From the NCBI GenBank assembly GCA_027491395.1, contig JAOZFI010000006.1, forward strand, positions 81,388 to 145,387: a stretch of 64,000 bases of DNA, in the 5' to 3' direction. Source of the DNA: Thermoproteota archaeon (lineage in GTDB: Archaea > Korarchaeota > Korarchaeia > Korarchaeales > Korarchaeaceae). This document shows, in pieces, positions 57,505 to 64,000 of the stretch (position 1 is the stretch's first letter; every line of letters starts with the position of its first letter). A program made the translations under genes and the position numbers. The notes under the pieces were generated by a model, which was not told the DNA's origin, made no database searches, and worked only from the letters and a program-made list of their open reading frames with translations.

Positions 57505-58662
57505 TCACCTCACAGCACTCTTTATCGCAGCTAAAATTTCATCTGGATGATGGAGTACTCCTCCCACCTTGGGCACTGACATCACTTTTGCCTGTCCTTT
57601 GGAGGCCCTGTCCACCTCTCTTACGATCTTTCCCATGTTCATCTCAGGCACAATTATGGCCTTAACCTGACTGGCGGTCTCCTCTATGAGACGATCATAG
57701 AAGGGCCATAGCGTGATCATCCTTATCAGACCAGCCTTTATACCTTGGTTTCTGGCTTCTCTGACAGCTCTAAGGGCAGTTCTCGCCGTAGAACCGTAGG
57801 CAACGACGGCAACCTCTGCATCCTCCATGTATCTCTTCTCGTACATCGATATCTTGTCTACGTTCTTCTCTATCTTGTAATAGATCCTCTTTATCGTTCT
57901 CTCAGCGGCCACATGATCAGTCCCTATCCTGTGGCCGAATTCATCGTGCATCACGCTCTCTACCAGTACGTTATAACCTTCTCCAAATGCAGGCATGGGA
58001 GCCACCCACTCGCCCGGATCCGGGAGATAAGGTATATAGTCCTCCGGAGGGACATTAGGTCTCCTTCTCTCGACTACCTCTATCTCCTCGTACGGGGGGA
58101 CCTTGACAGGTTCCCTGACGTGTGCGATAACCTCATCTGCGAGTATTATCACAGGGTTCCTGTAAGTCTCAGATAGGTTGAAGGCTTTGATGGCTAAATC
58201 GAACATGTCTTGAGCGCTAGACGGGGCTAGGGCTATGGTGGCGTAATCGCCGTGGCTACCCCATCTGGCCTGCATCACATCTCCTTGAGAGGGCAGGGTC
58301 ACGAGCCCAGTAGAGGGCCCACCCCTCTGGACATCCACTATCACAATGGGAGTCTCCGTGATTATCGCGTAACCGAGACCCTCTTGCATTAGGGAGTATC
58401 CTGGCCCGCTGGTAGCGGTCATGGACTTCCTTCCCGCCCAAGAAGCGCCGATGATCGCCATTATAGATGCCAATTCATCCTCCATCTGCATGAACACTCC
58501 ACCGACTTGGGGCATACGCCTAGACATCCTTTCAGCGATCTCTGTGGCTGGCGTAATCGGATAACCGGCAAAAAACCGGCATCCTGCAATTAGTGCGCCC
58601 TCTACTATCGCTTCATCACCCTGCATTAGATGGGTTCCAGGCTCGACATACAACCCTAACAC
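57505..58662 (-). CDS. korA: 2-oxoacid:ferredoxin oxidoreductase, alpha subunit
   Basis: The first gene of the kor operon. Blocks are LMQGDEAIVEGALIAGCRFFAGYPITPATEIAE, QMEDELASIMAIIGASWAG, SGPGYSLMQEGLGYA, and VQRGGPSTGLVTLPSQGD. The family also includes 2-oxoglutarate and other 2-oxoacid enzymes; the last block supports the Kor type. Length is 385 residues. An operon of korA, B, D and G on the minus strand is complete. It lies 41 bp downstream of coaD, which supplies CoA synthesis, although coupling is only positional. Confidence 0.9.
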   Translation of the reverse strand: MLGLYVEPGTHLMQGDEAIVEGALIAGCRFFAGYPITPATEIAERMSRRMPQVGGVFMQMEDELASIMAIIGASWAGRKSMTATSGPGYSLMQEGLGYAIITETPIVIVDVQRGGPSTGLVTLPSQGDVMQARWGSHGDYATIALAPSSAQDMFDLAIKAFNLSETYRNPVIILADEVIAHVREPVKVPPYEEIEVVERRRPNVPPEDYIPYLPDPGEWVAPMPAFGEGYNVLVESVMHDEFGHRIGTDHVAAERTIKRIYYKIEKNVDKISMYEKRYMEDAEVAVVAYGSTARTALRAVREARNQGIKAGLIRMITLWPFYDRLIEETASQVKAIIVPEMNMGKIVREVDRASKGQAKVMSVPKVGGVLHHPDEILAAIKSAVR

Positions 58663-58703
58663 CGGCCGTAGCCCCTATTGAGTAGAAGAAAAATATAGCG
58701 CAT

Positions 58704-59192
58704 TTACCCCTTAATAAGCCTGCCCTCAGGATCTATCTCTCCTGCTCTAATTCTATGAGATTTCAGAGGAGCGCCATCCTCAGCCAGAACGGTCGGCACT
58801 ACAACTATAAAGAGTTCTCTCAGCCCATTTCTTCTCCTCTCTTCATTTATCATGAGAGCTCTTTCATATGTCTCTGGTGATACAACTATTAGATCGGCCT
58901 CCTCATCGGTCCCTGCCGGACCTATCGGTTCAACGATTTTAACTATTTGGAAGGGTATATTTTTCCCAGTGAGATAGCTGCTCAGCAGGGCCCTTCTCTC
59001 ATCGAAGGGCAGTATCCTCTCCCTGAAAGCCTTCCCCGCCAGTAGGGGACCGTCAGCCAGACCGACCATCAAGCTATCGGCCAGCTTAACGGCAGTATCT
59101 AGTAAAGCTCTGTGGCCCTTATGAAGTCTATCGAATGCCCCACCGACTATAGCCTTCCTAAAAGGCTTCTCACAGCATTTCCTACCTTCCAT
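58704..59192 (-). CDS. coaD: Phosphopantetheine adenylyltransferase, archaeal type
   Basis: CoaD transfers AMP from ATP to phosphopantetheine in CoA biosynthesis. The nucleotidyltransferase HxGH motif is in AIVGGAFDRLHKGHRALL, followed by KAFRERILPFDERRALL and ADLIVVSPETYERALMINEERR, as in archaeal CoaD. It ends SHRIRAGEIDPEG, where the ISSTxxR block of the superfamily has the form KSHRIRAGE. Length is 162 residues. It overlaps the upstream HAD gene by 46 bp. The product CoA is required by both oxidoreductases in the window. Confidence 0.92.
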   Translation of the reverse strand: MEGRKCCEKPFRKAIVGGAFDRLHKGHRALLDTAVKLADSLMVGLADGPLLAGKAFRERILPFDERRALLSSYLTGKNIPFQIVKIVEPIGPAGTDEEADLIVVSPETYERALMINEERRRNGLRELFIVVVPTVLAEDGAPLKSHRIRAGEIDPEGRLIKG

Positions 59193-59800
59193 ACCTCATA
59201 TACCTCCTCGGTCCTCCCGTCCTCCAACACCTCGGCGCCGTTCTCGGTCATCCGAACTACAAACCTAACACGCGCTTTGATGGCCTCGCTTAATGACTCC
59301 TCCGAATTCAAGACATATATCGTTTTGTATGGATCGAAATCTCTGGAGAACACGTTCTCCAGCGTATAATCCCCCCCAACCCAAGACTCGTGGATTAGAT
59401 GGTGTATGTTCAGTCTCAAGATCTTCTCCCACTCCTTCACCGGATCTCCCCTAGAGAAAACCCCAATCCTAAAACCGCTCTCTCTTGCAGCTAAAATGGC
59501 GTCTATTATTCCCGGAATTGGCTTCAAAAATGCTCTTTTAACGTCATGGTAAGCTATGACTCCGGCAGCGATGACCCTGTAATCCTCCTTCAGCCCTAGC
59601 TTGACCATCATCTCATTAAAGTGGAAAGGATAATCCTCACCTCTCTCCCTTACAACTTCCATTAGGGTCTCCATCGCCGTGTCTAAGTCCACAGGAAGGC
59701 CGGCTTCCTTCATTGCGGTAACAGCCCACTCCCTAGCGATTCCCTTTAGTAAGTTAGAGTCATAGAGGACATTGTCAATCTCGAGTAGAAGGAGCTTCAT
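59147..59800 (-). CDS. HAD-superfamily-like protein with altered nucleophile
   Basis: The fold is recognisable: motif I is at LLLLEIDNVLYDSN, the helical cap follows, motif II is GVFSRGDP, and a lysine for motif III lies near KEWEKIL. The usual motif I is DxDx[TV]; here the catalytic nucleophile position is Glu (E-I-D), and motif IV (usually D-D or GD...D) reads VLNSEESLSEA, without acidic pair. Activity as a phosphatase is therefore doubtful. Length is 217 residues. It overlaps coaD by 46 bp and the SIS gene by 4 bp, which suggests a common transcript. Confidence 0.7.
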   Translation of the reverse strand: MKLLLLEIDNVLYDSNLLKGIAREWAVTAMKEAGLPVDLDTAMETLMEVVRERGEDYPFHFNEMMVKLGLKEDYRVIAAGVIAYHDVKRAFLKPIPGIIDAILAARESGFRIGVFSRGDPVKEWEKILRLNIHHLIHESWVGGDYTLENVFSRDFDPYKTIYVLNSEESLSEAIKARVRFVVRMTENGAEVLEDGRTEEVYEVWKVGNAVRSLLGRL

Positions 59801-60819
59801 TCCCTCACCACCTTTGAAAGCTTCTCAGGCCTATCAGGATCTAGGCCCCTTAAAATGGATACCTCATAGGAGAGGAGCTGTATCGGTATGACCATCAACA
59901 CGGGCGAGAATTCGTACTCGGTGGGCGGTAAGGAGAAATCCCCATCCTCACCAACCAATAGGGGTTCACCTCCGAAGGAGGATACCTTCTGCACGACCTC
60001 TCTAACTTCCCTCCAATTGAGGAATATGACTGGTGTGCCTCTATCTACCAGCTGAATGGGCCCATGAAGGAACTCCCTAGCGGCATATCCGACGTAGTGC
60101 AGGTTGGAAGTCTCTCTGAGTTTCAGTGCCGCCTCCAGTGCTGTAGGGTAGTTGGGACCCCTGCCGAGGACGAAACCCACGGGCTTCCCGGCTATCTTGG
60201 GTGCCAGATCGTGAGCAGGTGATCTTGACGCATCTATGGAGCGATTTACTTTCTCCGGAAGGAGTTCGAGCTCAGTGACGAGGCGATCTACCTCCCTACC
60301 TTGGATCGAGGCCAAGCTGACGGAGAGCAGGAAGGATGCCGCTAGCTGAGTGGTATAGCTCTTAGTAGCTGCGATAGCTCTCTCCTCACCGGCCCGGGTC
60401 AGGATCACTTGGTCCGATAGCTTAGCTAGGGTGCTAGCCGGAGTATTGGTTATCCCAATTATAGGCTCGACCGGATTCAACTCCCTAAATCTCCTAACTG
60501 CCGTCAGCACATCCTTACTCTCCCCACTCTGGGAGAAGGCGACTAAGGCGGAACCCTCTAGGTCATTGGGTAGCCAATCAGGCAGTTCAGAGGCTTGAAT
60601 GGAGATCACTCGTGAACCAGATACCTTCATCAGCGTTCTCCCTAGAACCAAGGACGCGTGGTAGCTTGAACCACTCCCCGTCGTGTAGACGAATCTCCCC
60701 TTCAGGTGAAGGGCCGCCTCCATTGCCTCACTCTTAGCCTCGTCTAATGTACGCCTTATTGCCCCTGGTTGCTCTAAGATTTCAGATATCATGTACTGAC
60801 CCGGTCTTTTCCCTTCCAT
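59797..60819 (-). CDS. Tandem SIS-domain protein (GlmS isomerase-like / GlcN-6-P deaminase-like)
   Basis: Two SIS domains bind phosphosugars. The N-terminal MISEILEQPGAIRRTL helix is the start of the isomerase part of GlmS and of archaeal glucosamine-6-phosphate deaminases. Active-site blocks are TTGSGSSYHASLVLG, FSQSGESKDVLTAVRR, ATKSYTTQLAASFLLS, GRGPNYPTALEAALKLRET and AAREFLHGPIQL. There is no glutaminase domain, so a GlmD-type deaminase or another sugar isomerase is likely. Length is 340 residues. Its ATG overlaps no gene; it is divergent from the M42 peptidase. Confidence 0.87.
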   Translation of the reverse strand: MEGKRPGQYMISEILEQPGAIRRTLDEAKSEAMEAALHLKGRFVYTTGSGSSYHASLVLGRTLMKVSGSRVISIQASELPDWLPNDLEGSALVAFSQSGESKDVLTAVRRFRELNPVEPIIGITNTPASTLAKLSDQVILTRAGEERAIAATKSYTTQLAASFLLSVSLASIQGREVDRLVTELELLPEKVNRSIDASRSPAHDLAPKIAGKPVGFVLGRGPNYPTALEAALKLRETSNLHYVGYAAREFLHGPIQLVDRGTPVIFLNWREVREVVQKVSSFGGEPLLVGEDGDFSLPPTEYEFSPVLMVIPIQLLSYEVSILRGLDPDRPEKLSKVVRE

Positions 60820-60878
60820 CGCGATGAAGCGCTTCGGCTAGGGATAAAGTTATTTACCTGCTAGTAGGGGTAGGTCAT

Positions 60879-61961
60879 ATGGACGAGGAAACGATCTCCT
60901 TCTTTTCTAGATTTTCCGAGGCTTTTGGTCCCTCTGGATTCGAGATAGAACCCCTGAGAATGCTCAAGGACAGGTATTCATCGTATGCCGACGAGGTGCT
61001 GACCGACAGGTTGGGTTCGCTCATAATGAAGAAGACCGGAACGAGCGACAGGCCTCGGATAATGGCAGCGGGCCATAGTGATGAGGTTGGCTTCATAATA
61101 GTCTCCATCGAGGATAACGGTTTCCTCAAGTTCGAGCCCCTGGGGGGCTGGGTCCCCACAACTTTACCCGCTCATAGGGTGGTCATAAGGACGAAGAAAG
61201 GGGATTACGTGGGAGTGATAACGAGCAAGCCCCCTCATCTCATGACTCCAGAGGAGAGAAAGAAGCCCTTAGAGATAAAGGACCTCTATATCGATGTCGG
61301 CGCCAAGAATAAGGACCAGGTACAGGAGATGGGGATAAGGATAGGGGATCCCGTGGCGCCTCTAGCTCCGTTCGAGGTGCTAAGGGGCGGCAAGGCATGG
61401 TTGGGTAAGGCGTTCGACGATAGAGTGGGAGCATTCATAGTAATGGAGGCCCTCAAGAGGCTTAGAGAGGGTGGAGTCCAGCATCCCAATACCTATTACG
61501 CGGTGGCAACTGTCCAAGAAGAAGTTGGTCTGAGGGGAGCTGAGACTGCAGCGGATGTGGTGGACCCGGATGTCTTCATCGCTGTTGACGTGGACATAGC
61601 AGGTGACTCACCTGGCGTGTCTCCGAGTGAGGCTCCAGCTAAGATGGGCGAAGGAGTCTCGATACTGACTTGGGACAGGAGCATGATCCCCAACTCCCGC
61701 TTAAAGGAGTTCGTGATAGAAGTAGCGGAGGAGGAAAATATACCCTACCAGCTCTCTGCCGTTAGAGGAGGTACCGACGCTGGAAGAGTGCACCTGCATA
61801 AGTACGGAGTCCCATCAATCGTGCTAGGGGTTCCCACGAGGCACATTCATTCTCACAGCTCGATAATGTCTCCGGACGATGTGGAGTCCGCCATAAAGCT
61901 ACTGGTGGCCCTGATCAGAAGAATGGATGAGGAGGCTGTGAGGAGGTTCACGGGAATTTGA
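60879..61961 (+). CDS. M42-family metallopeptidase (TET-like aminopeptidase)
   Basis: M42 enzymes are dodecameric tetrahedral aminopeptidases with two metals. Ligands and catalytic residues are seen in AGHSDEVGFII, GKAFDDRVGAF, TVQEEVGLRGAE, DVDIAGDSPG, and HIHSHSSIM at the C-terminal end. The 360-residue length fits. Peptides made by the extracellular peptidase could be trimmed by this type of enzyme. The stop overlaps the aconitase X gene ATG/TTG by 4 bp, so the two are co-transcribed. Confidence 0.92.
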   Translation: MDEETISFFSRFSEAFGPSGFEIEPLRMLKDRYSSYADEVLTDRLGSLIMKKTGTSDRPRIMAAGHSDEVGFIIVSIEDNGFLKFEPLGGWVPTTLPAHRVVIRTKKGDYVGVITSKPPHLMTPEERKKPLEIKDLYIDVGAKNKDQVQEMGIRIGDPVAPLAPFEVLRGGKAWLGKAFDDRVGAFIVMEALKRLREGGVQHPNTYYAVATVQEEVGLRGAETAADVVDPDVFIAVDVDIAGDSPGVSPSEAPAKMGEGVSILTWDRSMIPNSRLKEFVIEVAEEENIPYQLSAVRGGTDAGRVHLHKYGVPSIVLGVPTRHIHSHSSIMSPDDVESAIKLLVALIRRMDEEAVRRFTGI

Positions 61962-63385
61962 AGGAGCTGAGACTCACCCACCCAATTTCTTGGCTCGATG
62001 GAATAGACCTGAGGACTGGTAAGATAATTCAACAGGATCACCCCCAGAGAGGGGAAAGCATCGCGGGAAAGGTGCTGTACATACCCCACTCCATTGGGTC
62101 CACCGTGGGAGCATACGTCTTCTTCAGCCTGAGGAAGTACGGGACGGCTCCTCTCAAGATAATCTTGGAAGAGCCGGATAGCATAACCATCAGTGCGGAA
62201 CTGGCTGGGATACCTGTTGAATTGAAGGGAGGAAGAGAGCTCAGGCTTGAGGACCCGGAGGTCCCCGATGAGTTCAGGAGATACTTGGAGAAGGAGGCCT
62301 CCATCTCCGGCGCCGAGGGTTTCGTCAGAGTGAGCTCGGTGCACATATCCGGGGTCTCATATGCAACTATAGGCGATGCGGGGAGGGAGTGGCTGGAGGA
62401 GATGAAGGAAAGGGTGGGATTCAGGGTTCTAGCGACAACTAATCCTCTAGGAATGGATCTGACAAGATGGAGAGAGATGGGGATTCCAGAGAGCTTCGCA
62501 AGTGGTCAGTTGAGCATAGTAGAATCCCTTCTGCAGATGGGGGCGATCCCGTCCTTTACATGCACCCCCTACTTGGTGGGAAACCTACCCCACTTCGGGG
62601 AGCACATATCTTGGGGGGAATCTAGCGCGGTCGCCTATGCAAACAGCGTACTCGGGGCCAAGACTAACAGAGAAGGAGGAACCAAGACGATAGTCTCGGC
62701 CGCGACCGGGTACACTTCCCTCTACAACAGGCATCTAGAGATCAATAGGAGGCCCGATTTCAGAGTTAAGCCCCCTGAAATGGAGGGTCTCTCGGATTAC
62801 TACGCTCTAGCCTTCCTCGTTGGTAAGGAATACCCTAATGCCATCCCAGTGTACCTCGTGAGCGGATCTGTACCGGAGATGAAGGCCTTATCGGCTGCTG
62901 GGGCGGCATCAGGCTCCATAGAGATATTCCATGTCCCGGGAGTGACACCAAACCCTCTTCGATCGGTCGATCGAGAGGTGGAGGTGACCAAAAGCGAGTT
63001 AAGGGGAGTATATGAGGACCTGAGCACATTCGATGGGGGTACAGACCTAGTGGTTTTGGGATGTCCACATCTCTCCCTTCAAGAGTTCAAGACTATTGCT
63101 CAAATGGTGGACGGGAGGAAAGCCACGACCCGATTCTGGCTTTATACATCTAGAGCCGTGCTCTCAATGGTAGAGAGATCTGGCCTGAAGAACATCCTCG
63201 ACAGGTTCGGCGCGAGGATATGGGCCGACACTTGCATGGTCGTCTCTCCCTTGGAGGATATGGGGGTGAGGAAGGTAACCACCAACTCCGCCAAGGCCGC
63301 TAAATACCTGAAGACCCTAAGGGGTCTAGAAGTCGAGTTCCTAGACCTAAAAGAAATATTGGAGAGATATAGCGTGCTTCGCTAG
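61958..63385 (+). CDS. Fused aconitase X (probable phosphomevalonate dehydratase)
   Basis: In archaea with the modified mevalonate pathway, aconitase X removes water from 5-phosphomevalonate. It usually has a small (DUF126) and a large (DUF521) subunit. Here residues 1-90 hold the small-subunit domain (WLDGIDLRTGKII, IAGKVLYIPHSIGSTVGAYVF, YGTAPLKIILEEPD), and from about residue 120 the large-subunit core (VSSVHISGVSYATIGDAG, TTNPLGMDLTRW, FTCTPYLVGNLPHFGEHISWGESSAVAYANSVLGAKTNREGG). Cluster cysteines appear in TCTPYL, VVLGCPHLS and WADTCMVV. The total is 475 residues, shorter than a full small plus large set, so the junction is trimmed. The UbiD-family gene at 35177-36502 is the presumed next step. 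Confidence 0.85.
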   Translation: MKELRLTHPISWLDGIDLRTGKIIQQDHPQRGESIAGKVLYIPHSIGSTVGAYVFFSLRKYGTAPLKIILEEPDSITISAELAGIPVELKGGRELRLEDPEVPDEFRRYLEKEASISGAEGFVRVSSVHISGVSYATIGDAGREWLEEMKERVGFRVLATTNPLGMDLTRWREMGIPESFASGQLSIVESLLQMGAIPSFTCTPYLVGNLPHFGEHISWGESSAVAYANSVLGAKTNREGGTKTIVSAATGYTSLYNRHLEINRRPDFRVKPPEMEGLSDYYALAFLVGKEYPNAIPVYLVSGSVPEMKALSAAGAASGSIEIFHVPGVTPNPLRSVDREVEVTKSELRGVYEDLSTFDGGTDLVVLGCPHLSLQEFKTIAQMVDGRKATTRFWLYTSRAVLSMVERSGLKNILDRFGARIWADTCMVVSPLEDMGVRKVTTNSAKAAKYLKTLRGLEVEFLDLKEILERYSVLR

Positions 63386-63389
63386 TTTA

Positions 63390-64000
63390 TTAGATCCCCA
63401 GATATGCCCTTTTCACGTGCTCATTTCCCAGAAGCTCTTCACCAGCACCTTCCATCACAGTAACGCCGTTCTCGATCACATAGGCTCTGTGAGCTATGCT
63501 CAATGCCATGTAGGCGTTTTGCTCGGCGATCAGTATGGTGACTCCCTTCTCCTTGTTTATCTGACTTATCGTCCCGAATATCCTATCGACCAGCAAGGGT
63601 GCCAAGCCTAACGAGGGTTCATCGAGCAGTAGCAGTTCGGGTCGGCCCATGAGGCCCTTACCTATAGCGAGCATCTGCTGTTCCCCACCGCTGAGGGTTC
63701 CAGCGAGCTGCTTTTCCCTCTCCTTCAGCACTGGAAAGAGCGAGTACACGAACTCCAAATCCCTCTCAACCTCATCCCTATCGGTCCTCATGAACGCCCC
63801 CATCTCCAAGTTCTCCCTGACCGTCATATCGGGGAAGAGACCCCTACCCTCAGGTACATGGATTATTCCCAACGAGGCTATTTGATAGGGCTCCATACCG
63901 ACTATACTCTTTCCTTGGAAGACCACATCTCCTCTCAATGGTTTGAGCATCCCAGTTATTACCCTCAATGTGGTTGTCTTCCCCGCTCCGTTGGCCCCTA
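63390..64000 (-). CDS. Branched-chain amino acid-type ABC transporter ATPase (LivF-like), 5' end cut
   Basis: The ATPase part of a high-affinity amino acid importer. From the right edge inward the coding strand reads GANGAGKTTTLRVITGM (Walker A), VPEGRGLFPDMTVRENLEMGAF (LivF block), LAGTLSGGEQQMLAIGKGL (signature), and LLLLDEPSLGLAPLLVDRIF (Walker B), with the H loop usually at IAEQN. The frame is open to 64000, so the N-terminus and probably the remaining transporter genes lie outside. The end is separated from aconitase X by 4 bp tail to tail. Amino acids, or related compounds, would enter the oxidoreductase-based catabolism. Confidence 0.92.
   Translation of the reverse strand, partial: GANGAGKTTTLRVITGMLKPLRGDVVFQGKSIVGMEPYQIASLGIIHVPEGRGLFPDMTVRENLEMGAFMRTDRDEVERDLEFVYSLFPVLKEREKQLAGTLSGGEQQMLAIGKGLMGRPELLLLDEPSLGLAPLLVDRIFGTISQINKEKGVTILIAEQNAYMALSIAHRAYVIENGVTVMEGAGEELLGNEHVKRAYLGI

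Noticed and set aside
1..64000. Insertion sequences, prophage, CRISPR arrays or integrases
   Set aside because: No transposase, integrase, Cas gene or repeat-spacer pattern was seen on either strand.

Overview
The window is a densely coded stretch of an archaeal chromosome, probably from a thermophile of the TACK group, with a korarchaeon the most likely source. The evidence is archaeal information processing (TFB, TBP, RNA polymerase subunits Rpo12 and Rpo6, Alba, thermosome, class I lysyl-tRNA synthetase, AsnRS, short-form XPF, zinc-finger RPA), an A-type ATP synthase, KaiC-like and Lhr-type ATPases, ferredoxin-linked 2-oxoacid oxidoreductases, and a clear crenactin. Crenactin is known mainly from Thermoproteales and Korarchaeota. 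The lineage call is inference; there is no rRNA here. Genes are packed with short gaps and many 4-bp stop/start overlaps, GAGGTGA-like ribosome binding sites recur, and TATA-like boxes lie about 25 bp before several transcription starts. No insertion sequence, CRISPR array or prophage was found.

Layout. 1-2.3 kb: TFB (cut by the left edge), Rpo12, signal peptidase, TBP. 2.3-6.9 kb: FBP aldolase/phosphatase, TIM, DUF89, AMMECR1, glycosyltransferase. 6.9-11.3 kb (minus): coiled-coil protein, LysRS, Alba, Rpo6, thermosome. 11.5-16.9 kb: Lhr helicase, hexulose-phosphate synthase-like protein, two DUF131 membrane proteins, and a UDP-GlcNAc 2-epimerase carrying a TrkA_C/RCK_C-like tail. 16.9-26.0 kb: a complete A-type ATPase split into a plus unit (I, K) and a convergent minus unit (F-H-E-A-B-D-C). 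26.1-32.5 kb: tRNA-Leu, CYTH protein, MTA/SAH deaminase, secreted metallopeptidase, and a pyruvate-type ferredoxin oxidoreductase lacking gamma. 32.5-41.3 kb: agmatinase, ECF S-like protein, HflX, UbiD-family decarboxylase, AsnRS, XPF-RPA-RtcA. 41.3-45 kb: Ogt coupled to crenactin, then DUF72 and a very degenerate RuBisCO-like protein. 45-49.6 kb: Clp1-type kinase, glycerate kinase, TRAM, TrmB-like and small membrane proteins. 49.6-51.3 kb: tRNA-Pro, a PIN gene pair, intron-containing tRNA-Met, a candidate structured RNA and a Yip1-like protein. 51.3-64 kb: prenyl synthase, KaiC-like ATPase, nucleotide-sugar dehydrogenase, class II aldolase, rhomboid, a four-subunit 2-oxoacid:ferredoxin oxidoreductase, CoaD, a degenerate HAD protein, SIS protein, M42 peptidase, fused aconitase X and LivF (cut by the right edge).

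Functional threads. The fused aconitase X, the UbiD-family decarboxylase and the prenyl synthase fit the archaeal modified mevalonate route to isoprenoids. FBP aldolase/phosphatase and TIM serve gluconeogenesis. The two oxidoreductases imply ferredoxin-based peptide or organic-acid catabolism, and the A-type ATPase couples ion gradients to ATP.

The most unusual items are the RuBisCO-fold protein that has lost the catalytic motifs, the epimerase-RCK_C fusion, crenactin translationally coupled to an alkyltransferase gene, a structured RNA candidate next to tRNA-Met, and a prenyl synthase whose reading frame seems to begin at a non-canonical AUA codon.
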